From CPC320 sp002336405 (GTDB lineage Bacteria; Pseudomonadota; Alphaproteobacteria; Rhodobacterales; Rhodobacteraceae): a stretch of DNA of 64,000 bases. The stretch lies in the NCBI GenBank assembly GCA_949372595.1, contig CASIAN010000014.1, positions 1-64,000 of the forward strand. The letters run 5' to 3'. The notes below the pieces were generated by a model, which worked only from the letters and a program-made list of their open reading frames with translations, did not search any database and had not been told where the DNA came from. The position numbers were made by a program, and so were the translations under genes. The stretch's first letter is position 1, and each line of letters starts with the position of its first letter. Positions 27,596 to 35,724 of the stretch are shown here, one piece after another.

Positions 27596-28990
27596 TCAGC
27601 CCACCTTTAATAAGCCCTCGGCCTTGGCCTGCGCATAGGTTGCGTCCAATGCTTTGGTGGCACGAGATATCAGCTGGTCAATTTCGTCTTTTGAAATCAC
27701 CAAAGGTGGCGAAATGATCATGCGATCATACACATGGCGCATCACCAGATTGTTGGCAAAACAATGTTCACGGCACATGTACCCGATAGTGCCAGGGTCG
27801 GCGGCAAATTTCGCGCGGCTTTCTTTGTGCGGGGTCAAGGCCAGTGACCCCATCATGCCGATGACGCTTGCCTCACCCACAAGCGGATGGTCGGCCAAAG
27901 CGCGCCATTTGCCGGAAAGATAGGGCGCCACCTCGGTCCTTACAGTATCAATGATATGCTCTTCTTGCAGTATCCGCAGGTTCTCAAGCGCCACGGCAGC
28001 GGCCACCGGATGACTGGAATAGGTATAGCCGTGATTAAACTCGCCCTGTCCGATCACCTGCGCCACCGCGTCTGAAACAATAGAGCCACCAATCGGTTGA
28101 TACCCAGACGACAGACCCTTCGCGATGGTCACAATATCGGGACGGATGTTCAACGTCTGGCTGCCAAACCAATTACCGGTGCGGCCAAACCCACAGATCA
28201 CCTCGTCGGCAATCAGCAAAATATCGTATTGATCACAAATCCGCTGTATTTCGGGCCAATAACTGTCAGGGGGCACAATGACACCCCCGGCGCCTTGGAT
28301 AGGTTCGGCAATAAAGGCGGCAACGCGATGTTCGCCCAAATCATGGATCGCCTGCTCCAATTCTTGCGCGCGGGCCAGACCGAAGGCTTCTGGGCTCATA
28401 TCACCGCCCTCAGCCCACCAGTTGGGTTGGTTGATGTGGTGGATATTGGGCACTGGCAGGCCACCTTGTTCATGCATCGGCAACATGCCTCCCAAAGAGG
28501 CGCCACCAAGGGTCGAGCCGTGATATGCATTTTTGCGGCTGATGATAATATTTTTATCTGGCGCGCCCTGCATCGCCCAATAATGCCGTACCATGCGGAT
28601 ATTGGTGTCATTTGCTTCAGACCCCGATCCTGCATAAAACACATGGTTCAGATCGCCCGGAGCAAGCTCGGCCAATTTGGCCGAAAGCGCGATAGCCGGC
28701 ACATGGGTGGTTTGGAAAAACGTGTTGTAATATGGCAGTTCGCGCATCTGGCGCGCAGCGACGTCGGCCAATTCACCGCGGCCGTACCCTATGTTGACAC
28801 ACCACAGCCCCGCCATCGCATCCAGAAACCTGTTGCCGTCACTGTCTGTGAGATAGACACCTTCGGCTGATTTGATCACCCGCGCACCCTTCTCGGCCAA
28901 TTCCGCCTGTGCGCTGAAAGGGTGCATGTGATGGGCAGCGTCCAGTGCCTGCAACTCAGCGGTTGGCATGTGATTCGTCATCAAATTCAT
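27596..28990 (-). CDS. Polyamine:pyruvate aminotransferase, SpuC-like
   Basis: A 464-residue class III PLP aminotransferase. It shows strong SpuC-like stretches: DAMAGLWCVNIGYGR, ELPYYNTFFQTTHVP, GSGSEANDTNIRMVRHYWA, EPIQGAGGVIVPPDSYWPEI, the PLP aspartate in IADEVICGFGRTG and the lysine in TIAKGLSSGYQP. SpuC converts putrescine and related amines to aldehydes with pyruvate as acceptor. Adjacent GntR and PotFGHI genes fit polyamine use. A role as the diaminobutyrate aminotransferase of the ectoine pathway is the alternative. The chosen start follows AGG at about eight bases. A palindrome lies about 65 bases upstream. Confidence 0.87.
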   Translation of the reverse strand: MNLMTNHMPTAELQALDAAHHMHPFSAQAELAEKGARVIKSAEGVYLTDSDGNRFLDAMAGLWCVNIGYGRGELADVAARQMRELPYYNTFFQTTHVPAIALSAKLAELAPGDLNHVFYAGSGSEANDTNIRMVRHYWAMQGAPDKNIIISRKNAYHGSTLGGASLGGMLPMHEQGGLPVPNIHHINQPNWWAEGGDMSPEAFGLARAQELEQAIHDLGEHRVAAFIAEPIQGAGGVIVPPDSYWPEIQRICDQYDILLIADEVICGFGRTGNWFGSQTLNIRPDIVTIAKGLSSGYQPIGGSIVSDAVAQVIGQGEFNHGYTYSSHPVAAAVALENLRILQEEHIIDTVRTEVAPYLSGKWRALADHPLVGEASVIGMMGSLALTPHKESRAKFAADPGTIGYMCREHCFANNLVMRHVYDRMIISPPLVISKDEIDQLISRATKALDATYAQAKAEGLLKVG

Positions 28991-29052
28991 TTCAGAGCCT
29001 TTCAAAAGAGCCAAAACCGACCGAGCCACAATGCAGATGCCGGTGACTTTAA

Positions 29053-29066
29053 AATATGATCAAATT
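29053..29066. promoter_or_regulatory. Candidate GntR operator upstream of aminotransferase gene
   Basis: AATATGATCAAATT is a 14-base palindrome with one mismatched pair. Its core TGATCAAA matches the stronger palindrome upstream of the PotF-like gene. It lies between the aminotransferase start and the end of the GntR gene. Confidence 0.5.
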
Positions 29067-29092
29067 ATAAAATGTCAATCGAATCACCTATC

Positions 29093-29758
29093 TTAATCCG
29101 AGGTATCAAAGGTCCGACGCACCTGTTCCATTCCCTGTAGGACATCAGAACGGATCGCATTTGCGGCCCGCTCGGCATCCCCCGCAGCCATTGCCAACAA
29201 CACCTCTTTATGTTCATCAACCAGATTTTGAGTGCCCACCCGACCACAGACAACCCGCAAGGACGGGCCAAATTGCAGCCACATACGCAGCGCCACTGAG
29301 CGCAAAATCGGTGCGTCGGCCATGTCGTACAGCATGTAATGGAAGCTATAATTATGCCGGAGATACCCCTGAATATCCCCCGTGAAAATCGCATTATCCA
29401 GCGCTGCATCCGCCACTGTCAACGCAGCCATATTCGCCTTGGTAATATTAGATGTTGCCATAAAAACAAGCTTTGGATCGATCGCCTGGCGGGCAAATAT
29501 CAATTCGTCGACATTGGCGCGGGTCAACCGCGGCACGCTAATCCGCCGGTTGCCCTGCGCCTCCAGTGCCCCCTCGGCAATCAGCCGCCGCAAGGCTTCC
29601 CGAACCGGCGTCATACCTGCCGATAAATACTGGGTCAGCCCCTGAATGGTCACGGCTTGCCCCGGCACCAAGTCCCCGAACAAGACCATATCGCGCAATT
29701 GCCGATAGACAAGCTCGTGCGTCGGCAAACCAGCACCATTTTTTTGCGGCTTTATCAT
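29093..29758 (-). CDS. GntR-family (FCD) transcriptional regulator
   Basis: A 221-residue regulator. The N-terminal winged helix includes ELVYRQLRDMVLFGDLVPGQ and the recognition helix region GMTPVREALRRLIAEG; the all-helical FCD effector domain follows from about residue 85. FCD regulators commonly bind small acids or metal-chelated ligands and repress nearby transport and catabolic genes. It sits between the SpuC-like gene on the same strand and the divergent PotF-like gene. Two similar GATC-centred palindromes flank it, one before each target, so it probably controls the whole polyamine module. Confidence 0.9.
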   Translation of the reverse strand: MIKPQKNGAGLPTHELVYRQLRDMVLFGDLVPGQAVTIQGLTQYLSAGMTPVREALRRLIAEGALEAQGNRRISVPRLTRANVDELIFARQAIDPKLVFMATSNITKANMAALTVADAALDNAIFTGDIQGYLRHNYSFHYMLYDMADAPILRSVALRMWLQFGPSLRVVCGRVGTQNLVDEHKEVLLAMAAGDAERAANAIRSDVLQGMEQVRRTFDTSD

Positions 29759-29858
29759 CGCCCCGTCCCTGCCCTCAGATTTGCTTTATTTATCATCATC
29801 TATCATACCACTTGCCAGATCCACCACCACATGGAAACATTATTTGTTGCCATCCAGC

Positions 29859-29880
29859 GCAGCATTTGATCAAATGTTGC
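29859..29880. promoter_or_regulatory. Candidate GntR operator upstream of potF-like gene
   Basis: A 22-base near-perfect palindrome (one G-T imperfection) with core CATTTGATCAAATG lies about 45 bases before the PotF-like start codon. The position is suited to repression. It shares its core with the site at 29053-29066. Confidence 0.65.
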
Positions 29881-29922
29881 ATATGGCTCAATGAATGCCG
29901 CAAGATCCAACAGGAGACTGAA

Positions 29923-31008
29923 ATGAAACACCACCTAATTCCCGCAACCGCCGCACTCGCCTTGCTGGCCGGATCTGCGCTCGCCGATGACGTCCGGGTC
30001 TATAACTGGTCTGACTATATCGATGAGGCTCTGCTGGCAAAATTCACAGCCGATACCGGTCTGAACCTGATTTACGATGTGTTTGACAGCAACGAATTGT
30101 TAGAAACCAAAATGCTTGCCGGGGGCTCTGGGTATGACGTGGTTGTGCCGTCGGGAACCTTCCTGCAGCGCCAGATCAGTGCCGGTGCCTTCCAGAAACT
30201 GGATATGGCGAAATTGCCCAACATCGCCAATATGTGGGATGTGGTGACAGACCGCACAGAACAATACGATCCCGACAACGCCTACTCAATTAACTATATG
30301 TGGGGCACCACCGGCATTGGCGTGAACGTGGGAAAAGTCACCGAACTTTTGGGCGAAGATGCACCGATCACGTCGCTTGATCTGGTATTCAAGGCAGAGA
30401 ATATGGCCAAACTGGCCGAATGTGGCGTGCATTTTCTAGACGCGCCGTCCGAAATGATCCCAATGGCGTTACAGTATCTCGGAGAAAACCCAGACAGCCA
30501 TGACCCAGAGGTTATCGCCAAGGCGGAAGAAGCGTTTATGGCCATCCGGCCGCACATTCAGAAATTCCACAGTTCGGAATATATCAACGCGCTGGCCAAT
30601 GGTGATATCTGCGTCGCCGTGGGTTGGTCAGGCGATATCCTGCAATCGCGTGATCGCGCTGCTGAGGCCGGAAACGGCGTTGAGATCGCCTATAATGCCG
30701 CCACAGAGGGTGCGCAGATGTGGTTTGACCAAATGGCCATCCCAACAGATGCGCCAAATCCAGACGGTGCACATGTGTTTTTAAACTTCATCATGAACGC
30801 CCAGAATATGGCTGATGCGTCGAACTATGTGTATTATGCCAATGGCAACGCCGCCTCACAGCCGCTGCTTGAGGAGGATGTCATCGGCGATCCGGCGATT
30901 TATCCAGATGCAGCAACGCTTGAGAACCTGTTCACCACGCGCCCTTACAGCCCAAAAATACAGCGGGTCGTGACCCGCATGTGGACAAAAATCAAATCTG
31001 GTGTGTAA
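29923..31008 (+). CDS. Putrescine/polyamine-binding periplasmic protein, PotF-like
   Basis: A 361-residue periplasmic binding protein. A signal peptide of about 21 residues ends in SALA and the mature protein begins DDVRVYNWSDYID, the hallmark opening of PotF/PotD/SpuD proteins. Further typical stretches are YDVVVPSG and GDICVAVGWSGD. AGGAGA lies before the ATG. It heads the operon with ATPase and two permeases. A terminator-like hairpin follows its stop, consistent with binding protein made in excess. A likely GntR operator lies in its promoter. Confidence 0.92.
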   Translation: MKHHLIPATAALALLAGSALADDVRVYNWSDYIDEALLAKFTADTGLNLIYDVFDSNELLETKMLAGGSGYDVVVPSGTFLQRQISAGAFQKLDMAKLPNIANMWDVVTDRTEQYDPDNAYSINYMWGTTGIGVNVGKVTELLGEDAPITSLDLVFKAENMAKLAECGVHFLDAPSEMIPMALQYLGENPDSHDPEVIAKAEEAFMAIRPHIQKFHSSEYINALANGDICVAVGWSGDILQSRDRAAEAGNGVEIAYNAATEGAQMWFDQMAIPTDAPNPDGAHVFLNFIMNAQNMADASNYVYYANGNAASQPLLEEDVIGDPAIYPDAATLENLFTTRPYSPKIQRVVTRMWTKIKSGV

Positions 31009-31032
31009 CCAATCTTGAGAAGTTTAGAAACG

Positions 31033-31062
31033 GGTCTGCGCCCAACCGGCGCGGACCTTTTT
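31033..31062 (+). terminator. Hairpin between potF-like and potG-like genes
   Basis: GGTCTGCGCC and GGCGCGGACC form a ten-pair stem (one G-T pair) with a five-base loop, followed by TTTTT. It lies 25 bases after the binding-protein stop. It probably reduces read-through into the ATPase and permease genes. Confidence 0.85.
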
Positions 31063-31080
31063 ATAAAATGGATATCGTAA

Positions 31081-32226
31081 ATGGCACAACCCTCCGCAGG
31101 AGGTCTGTTTTCTCCTTGGGCAGATCCCGATGAGAAACCTTTGATACAGTTTCAGAACGTGACCAAAAACTTTGGAAGTTTTGTCGCAATTGATAATCTT
31201 AGTCTCGATATATTTGAACGTGAATTTTTCGCCCTACTCGGCCCATCAGGCTGCGGCAAAACCACCATGATGCGGATGCTTGCGGGCTTTGAGCCCCCCT
31301 CAGCTGGAACCATCCGACTGGCGGGTGACGATATCGGTCCAGTACCCCCGAACAAGCGGGCCGTGAATATGATGTTTCAATCCTATGCGCTGTTTCCGCA
31401 TCTGTCGGTCTGGGAAAATATTGCCTTTGGCCTGCGCCGCGAAGGCATGGCTAAAGACCTTTTGACGGGCCGAGTAGACGAAATGCTCAGACTGACCCGG
31501 TTGGAAAAATTTGCGCGCCGTAAACCCCATCAAATATCGGGAGGACAGCGCCAGAGGGTGGCCTTGGCCCGATCTTTGGCAAAAGCCCCCAAGCTGTTGC
31601 TGCTGGACGAACCGCTGGGGGCGCTTGATAAAAAACTGCGTCAGGACACGCAATTTGAGTTGATGGATATTCAGGAAACGACCGGCACGACCTTTGTCAT
31701 TGTCACCCACGATCAGGAAGAGGCGATGACGGTTGCCAGCCGAGTTGCCGTGATGGATGAGGGCCGCTTGATTCAGGTGGACACGCCCGACCGCATCTAT
31801 GAGGCACCAAACTCTGTCTATGTGGCTGATTTCATTGGAGATGTGAATATCATCCAAGGCCGCGCAGATCTGCGAGGAGACCGAGTTCATATCAATTGGG
31901 CAGAGGGGCAGCCGCCAATTATCGGCACAAGCACCCGTAATTTCAACAAAAACCAAAGCGTGCATTTCGCCATTCGCCCTGAAAAGATATCAATCTGGTC
32001 TGACCGGCCAGAGGCGTCAGATGACAGGGCCAATATCGTGCAAGGGCAGATTATTGACATCGCATATCTCGGTAATATCTCGACCTATCACGTAAAATTA
32101 CCCAATGGGCAGATGCTCAAGGCACAAACCGCAAACACTCGCCGAATTGCCCGCCGCAAGTTCACTTGGGAAGATACGGTATGGCTGAGTTGGTCCGCCA
32201 CAGGCGGCATTTTATTGGAGGGTTGA
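31081..32226 (+). CDS. Polyamine ABC transporter ATPase, PotG-like
   Basis: A 381-residue ATPase. Walker A is GPSGCGKTT, the signature is ISGGQRQR, and Walker B is LLLDEPLGALDK, followed by VIVTHDQEEAM. A TOBE domain occupies the C-terminal third. It begins 72 bases after the PotF-like gene, past a hairpin, and its stop is one base before the PotH-like ATG. It energises import of putrescine or related polyamines by the adjacent permeases. Confidence 0.92.
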   Translation: MAQPSAGGLFSPWADPDEKPLIQFQNVTKNFGSFVAIDNLSLDIFEREFFALLGPSGCGKTTMMRMLAGFEPPSAGTIRLAGDDIGPVPPNKRAVNMMFQSYALFPHLSVWENIAFGLRREGMAKDLLTGRVDEMLRLTRLEKFARRKPHQISGGQRQRVALARSLAKAPKLLLLDEPLGALDKKLRQDTQFELMDIQETTGTTFVIVTHDQEEAMTVASRVAVMDEGRLIQVDTPDRIYEAPNSVYVADFIGDVNIIQGRADLRGDRVHINWAEGQPPIIGTSTRNFNKNQSVHFAIRPEKISIWSDRPEASDDRANIVQGQIIDIAYLGNISTYHVKLPNGQMLKAQTANTRRIARRKFTWEDTVWLSWSATGGILLEG

Positions 32227-32227
32227 T

Positions 32228-33118
32228 ATGCGCCGCCTGACCCTGATTGCAATTCCATACCTTTGGCTTGTGGCGCTATTTCTGGTGCCGTTTCTGATCG
32301 TGATGAAAATTTCACTGTCGGAATATGCACTCTCAATCCCCCCCTATAGCCCCTATCTTGATCTGAGCGCGGGCTGGGCCGGGGTTGTAGAATTTCTGTC
32401 TCAGTTAGACATAGAGAACTATATCTTTCTGACAACTGACGACCTGTATTGGAAGGCATACCTATCCAGCCTAAAAATCGCCACACTTTCAACCATAATC
32501 ACCCTGTTGGTGGGCTTTCCTCTCGCTTATGGCATGGCACGCGCAGCGACCGAATGGCAGCCGACGCTGCTTATGTTGGTAATCTTACCGTTTTGGACCA
32601 GTTTTCTGATCCGGGTCTATGCTTGGATGGGCTTACTGAGCCAAGAGGGTTTGATAAATCAATTACTACTTTGGCTGGGGGTAATAAACACGCCTTTGAT
32701 GATCCTGAACACACCAACGGCGGTCTATATCGGCATCGTTTATACCTATCTGCCATTCATGGTTTTGCCCATCTATTCGATTTTGGAAAAGCTTGACGAA
32801 TCCCTGCTGGAAGCCGCCGAAGACCTTGGCTGCTCTCGCCTTGTGGCGTTCTGGCTGGTCACTGTGCCATTGGCGAAAAACGGCATCATCGCCGGCTGCT
32901 TTTTGGTCTTCATTCCCGCCCTGGGCGAATTTGTGATCCCGTCATTGCTTGGAGGATCAAAAACACTGATGATCGGGAAAATTCTATGGGAAGAGTTTTT
33001 CTCAAATCGTGATTGGCCAGTGGCCTCGGCGGTGGCGATTGTACTGCTGGTGATTTTGATCATCCCGATATTGCTGTTCCAACGCAACCAGCAGAACCAG
33101 CGCGAGGCCGACACATGA
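32228..33118 (+). CDS. Polyamine ABC transporter permease, PotH-like
   Basis: A 296-residue inner-membrane protein with about six membrane segments, starting with IAIPYLWLVALFLVPFLIV. The cytoplasmic EAA-type loop reads EAAEDLGCSRLVAFWLVTVP. Length matches PotH. It overlaps the PotI-like gene by four bases (ATGA) and follows PotG-like without a gap, so the three are translated as a unit. Confidence 0.92.
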   Translation: MRRLTLIAIPYLWLVALFLVPFLIVMKISLSEYALSIPPYSPYLDLSAGWAGVVEFLSQLDIENYIFLTTDDLYWKAYLSSLKIATLSTIITLLVGFPLAYGMARAATEWQPTLLMLVILPFWTSFLIRVYAWMGLLSQEGLINQLLLWLGVINTPLMILNTPTAVYIGIVYTYLPFMVLPIYSILEKLDESLLEAAEDLGCSRLVAFWLVTVPLAKNGIIAGCFLVFIPALGEFVIPSLLGGSKTLMIGKILWEEFFSNRDWPVASAVAIVLLVILIIPILLFQRNQQNQREADT

Positions 33119-33936
33119 GACGAATGAGTTGGTTCAATGTCACGTCTTTGACGCTGGGTTTTGCGTTTTTATATCTGCCAATGGTCATTTTGGTCATCTA
33201 TTCATTCAATGCGTCCAAGCTGGTGACCGTCTGGGCGGGGTTTTCCACCAAATGGTACAGCAAGTTGTTCCAGAACGAAGCCTTTCTTGATGCAGCTTGG
33301 GTCACAATCAAAGTGGGACTTATGTCCTCTTGTCTGGCCACAGTGTTGGGCACGATGGCAGCCTATGTTCTGGTGCGCGGCGGACGGTTTCGGGGACGGG
33401 TGCTGTTTTCGGGGATGATCTATGCCCCCTTGGTAATGCCAGAGGTTATAACCGGCCTATCTCTGCTGCTTTTGTTTATTGGGATTGGGCTTGACCGCGG
33501 GGTGCTGACGATCATTCTGGCCCACACCACGTTTTCAATGTGCTACGTCTCAGTCGTTGTCTCGGCGCGGCTGGTCAGTTTCGATCGCGCGTTGGAAGAG
33601 GCCGCTCTAGATCTGGGGTGTTCGTCGTTTGAGGCGTTTCGCCTTGTGACATTGCCGATTATCGCACCGGCGGTGATTTCAGGCTGGCTGTTGGCCTTTA
33701 CACTGTCGCTGGACGATCTGGTGATTGCCAGCTTTACCGCCGGGCCCTCGGCAACCACCCTGCCAATTAAAATCTTCTCTGCCGTCCGACTTGGTGTCAG
33801 CCCGGAAATTAACGCCCTGTCCACCCTGATGATCGCAGTGGTCACCATCGGCGTCATCAGCGCCTCTGTAACATCCAAACGGGCCAGCCTGCGCCGGCAC
33901 CGCGAAGAACAAGCCGCAGAGCGTGGACAGGAATGA
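33115..33936 (+). CDS. Polyamine ABC transporter permease, PotI-like
   Basis: A 273-residue permease with about six membrane segments and the EAA-type loop EEAALDLGCSSFEAFRLVTLP. The first hydrophobic stretch ends in LVIYSFNASK, a typical PotI/PotC opening. Its start overlaps the PotH-like stop and its stop overlaps the oxidase start by four bases. It forms the membrane channel with PotH-like. Confidence 0.92.
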   Translation: MRRMSWFNVTSLTLGFAFLYLPMVILVIYSFNASKLVTVWAGFSTKWYSKLFQNEAFLDAAWVTIKVGLMSSCLATVLGTMAAYVLVRGGRFRGRVLFSGMIYAPLVMPEVITGLSLLLLFIGIGLDRGVLTIILAHTTFSMCYVSVVVSARLVSFDRALEEAALDLGCSSFEAFRLVTLPIIAPAVISGWLLAFTLSLDDLVIASFTAGPSATTLPIKIFSAVRLGVSPEINALSTLMIAVVTIGVISASVTSKRASLRRHREEQAAERGQE

Positions 33937-35258
33937 AGCGCCTTTACGAAGACTATGCCTACGGGCCCGAACCCATCAAAAATTGCTTTTGGGACCGGTC
34001 TGTCCCCTTGCCGCAACTCCCACCGTTGAGCGGATCACGCAAAGTGGATGTGGCGGTCATTGGCGCCGGCTATACTGGACTATCGGCCGCATTACATCTG
34101 GCACAGGACGGGGCTGAGGTGGCGGTTGTCGACGCCGAAACGCCCTTTTGGGGGGCCTCTGGGCGCAATGGCGGCTTTTGCTGTCTGGGGGGCGCAAAAG
34201 CCAGTGATAAAACGCTTGTCACCCGCTTTGGCAATGCGGGCAAAACTGCCTTTCGGCGCAGCGAGAAAGCCGCCGTTACCTGTGTCGCAGATTTGATTAC
34301 TCGCCATGGCATCAAAGCGGATTGCCATTCAAACGGTGAAACAGTTTTGGCCCACCGCCCGCAAGATATGACGGCGCTGCGCCGGCAAGCCATTGACATC
34401 AAAAATGATTATGGCGTCGAGGCCCACTATATCAGCGCTCCGCATCTGAGCGCCCATGGCATGACAGGTCCATTTCACGGCGCAATGACCATTCCGATTG
34501 GTTTTGCCCTCAATCCCCGCAAATACGCAAATGGCCTATTATGTGCCGCACAGAGCGCCGGGGCCAAAGTCTTTGCCAATAGTCCGGTCACCAAACTGCA
34601 AAAAAATCAGGCGTTCAGCCTGAACACACCGCAAGGCCAAATCACCGCAGAAAAAGTCATTTTTGCCACCAACGGCTATTCTTCGGATCATTTGCCAGAT
34701 TGGATGCGCGGCCGGTATTTGCCTGTTCAATCAAGTATTATTGTGACCCGGCCGCTGACAGCCAGCGAGCAGGCGGCACAGGGCTGGACCAGCCTTCAAA
34801 TGGCGTTTGACAGCCGCGAACTGCTACATTATTTCCGCCTCATGCCCGATGGGCGCTTTTTGTTCGGGATGCGCGGCGGTATTTTTGCAACCGCCCGCGC
34901 AAATAAGGCGGCAGCGCGCAAGATCAAGGCAGATTTTCGCCAGATGTTTCCCGCCTGGGCCGACGTCGAAATCACTGATCACTGGTCGGGGCTGGTCTGT
35001 CTAACCCGCAACTTAACCCCCTATATCGGACCCGTACCGGGTTTGAGCGGTGCTTTTGCTGGATTTGCCTGGCATGGAAATGGGATCGCAATGGGCAGTT
35101 ATGCCGGTGCCATTCTGGCAGACCTGTTACAGAACAAAGCCAGTCGGCACCCCTATCCCGCCGCGTTAAAAACGATTCCCAACCGCTTTCCAGCAGCGCC
35201 TTTCCGGCGCCATCTGCTCCATCCAGCCTATGTAGGCTTAGCCTTAAAAGACCTTTGA
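33933..35258 (+). CDS. FAD-dependent amine oxidase, PuuB/OrdL-like
   Basis: A 441-residue flavoprotein of the DAO family. The FAD-binding Rossmann motif reads VAVIGAGYTGLSAALHLA near residue 41, and GASGRNGGFCCLGG follows, as in gamma-glutamylputrescine oxidase and related enzymes. The C-terminal FAWHGNGIAMGSYAG also fits. It is translationally coupled to the permease gene, so its substrate is probably the imported amine or a derivative. No glutamylputrescine synthetase is encoded nearby, so the exact substrate is open. Confidence 0.88.
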   Translation: MKRLYEDYAYGPEPIKNCFWDRSVPLPQLPPLSGSRKVDVAVIGAGYTGLSAALHLAQDGAEVAVVDAETPFWGASGRNGGFCCLGGAKASDKTLVTRFGNAGKTAFRRSEKAAVTCVADLITRHGIKADCHSNGETVLAHRPQDMTALRRQAIDIKNDYGVEAHYISAPHLSAHGMTGPFHGAMTIPIGFALNPRKYANGLLCAAQSAGAKVFANSPVTKLQKNQAFSLNTPQGQITAEKVIFATNGYSSDHLPDWMRGRYLPVQSSIIVTRPLTASEQAAQGWTSLQMAFDSRELLHYFRLMPDGRFLFGMRGGIFATARANKAAARKIKADFRQMFPAWADVEITDHWSGLVCLTRNLTPYIGPVPGLSGAFAGFAWHGNGIAMGSYAGAILADLLQNKASRHPYPAALKTIPNRFPAAPFRRHLLHPAYVGLALKDL

Positions 35259-35290
35259 AAACAGGTATAATTCACATATTCACTTCCCAC

Positions 35291-35337
35291 TTGACATTTC
35301 TTAGCCTTTTAGTCAGATATAGGATATTCTAGCAAAG
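35291..35337 (+). promoter_or_regulatory. Promoter and candidate iron-responsive element of hemP locus
   Basis: A TTGACA hexamer at 35291 is a good -35 candidate; the AT-rich stretch that follows (CAGATATAGGATATTC, from 35314) would hold the -10 region. The stretch 35314-35337 resembles 246-267 upstream of the imelysin operon. Overlap with the promoter would suit an iron-dependent repressor. The regulator is unknown. Confidence 0.35.
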
Positions 35338-35392
35338 TATCTCTGTTTTGAGACGGTAGCCCGAATGTATCTCTAACATTAGGACTTCGAGA

Positions 35393-35554
35393 ATGCACCA
35401 GGCACCGGAAATCAAAGAAATAAATAAGACCATTCTGAGAGACCCTCCGTTGGACCCACGTGACTGGCTTGTCATGTTTTTTGACCGCCCCCAACCGGAA
35501 ACTATGGGCATGGAATGGTTCCTGACCCCCTTTACCGCACAGGAGAGAAACTGA
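35393..35554 (+). CDS. Small unknown protein (53 aa) coupled to hemP
   Basis: An open frame of 53 codons beginning MHQAPEIKEINKTILRDPPL and ending AQERN. AGGA lies eight bases before the ATG. Its TGA overlaps the ATG of hemP by one base (TGATG), the usual sign of translational coupling. It is rich in proline, aromatic and charged residues (DPRDWLVMFFDRPQPETMGM) and has no membrane segment or signal. I do not recognise a family. Coupling argues that it is real and works with HemP in heme handling, which is inference. Confidence 0.7.
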   Translation: MHQAPEIKEINKTILRDPPLDPRDWLVMFFDRPQPETMGMEWFLTPFTAQERN

Positions 35555-35724
35555 TGCTCGAACGCAATATTTTGCGCGATGTCGCGCAGCCCGTTACTAA
35601 AAAATTACCAACGTATCAGGCCGAAGAATTAACCCAAGGTGGGCAAGAAGCCCAAATCGTGCTGTCGGAACAAATTTACAACCTACGCATTACCCGCAGT
35701 GGCAAATTGATTTTGACAAAATGA
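35554..35724 (+). CDS. hemP: Hemin uptake protein HemP
   Basis: A 56-residue protein with the HemP ending EQIYNLRITRSGKLILTK. HemP/HmuP proteins are small regulators or accessory proteins needed for expression of heme receptors in several proteobacteria. AGGAGAG lies just upstream of the ATG at 35554, and the upstream tiny gene overlaps it by one base. A longer in-frame start at 35515 is unlikely. The downstream gene overlaps its stop by four bases (ATGA), so three genes form one coupled unit. Confidence 0.9.
   Translation: MLERNILRDVAQPVTKKLPTYQAEELTQGGQEAQIVLSEQIYNLRITRSGKLILTK

Noticed and set aside
28097..28870. 257-codon plus-strand frame opposite the aminotransferase
   Set aside because: Shadow of the SpuC-like coding sequence.
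35309..35511. Two minus-strand frames in the hemP promoter region
   Set aside because: They overlap the promoter and the coupled small gene on the plus strand and lack ribosome-binding sites.
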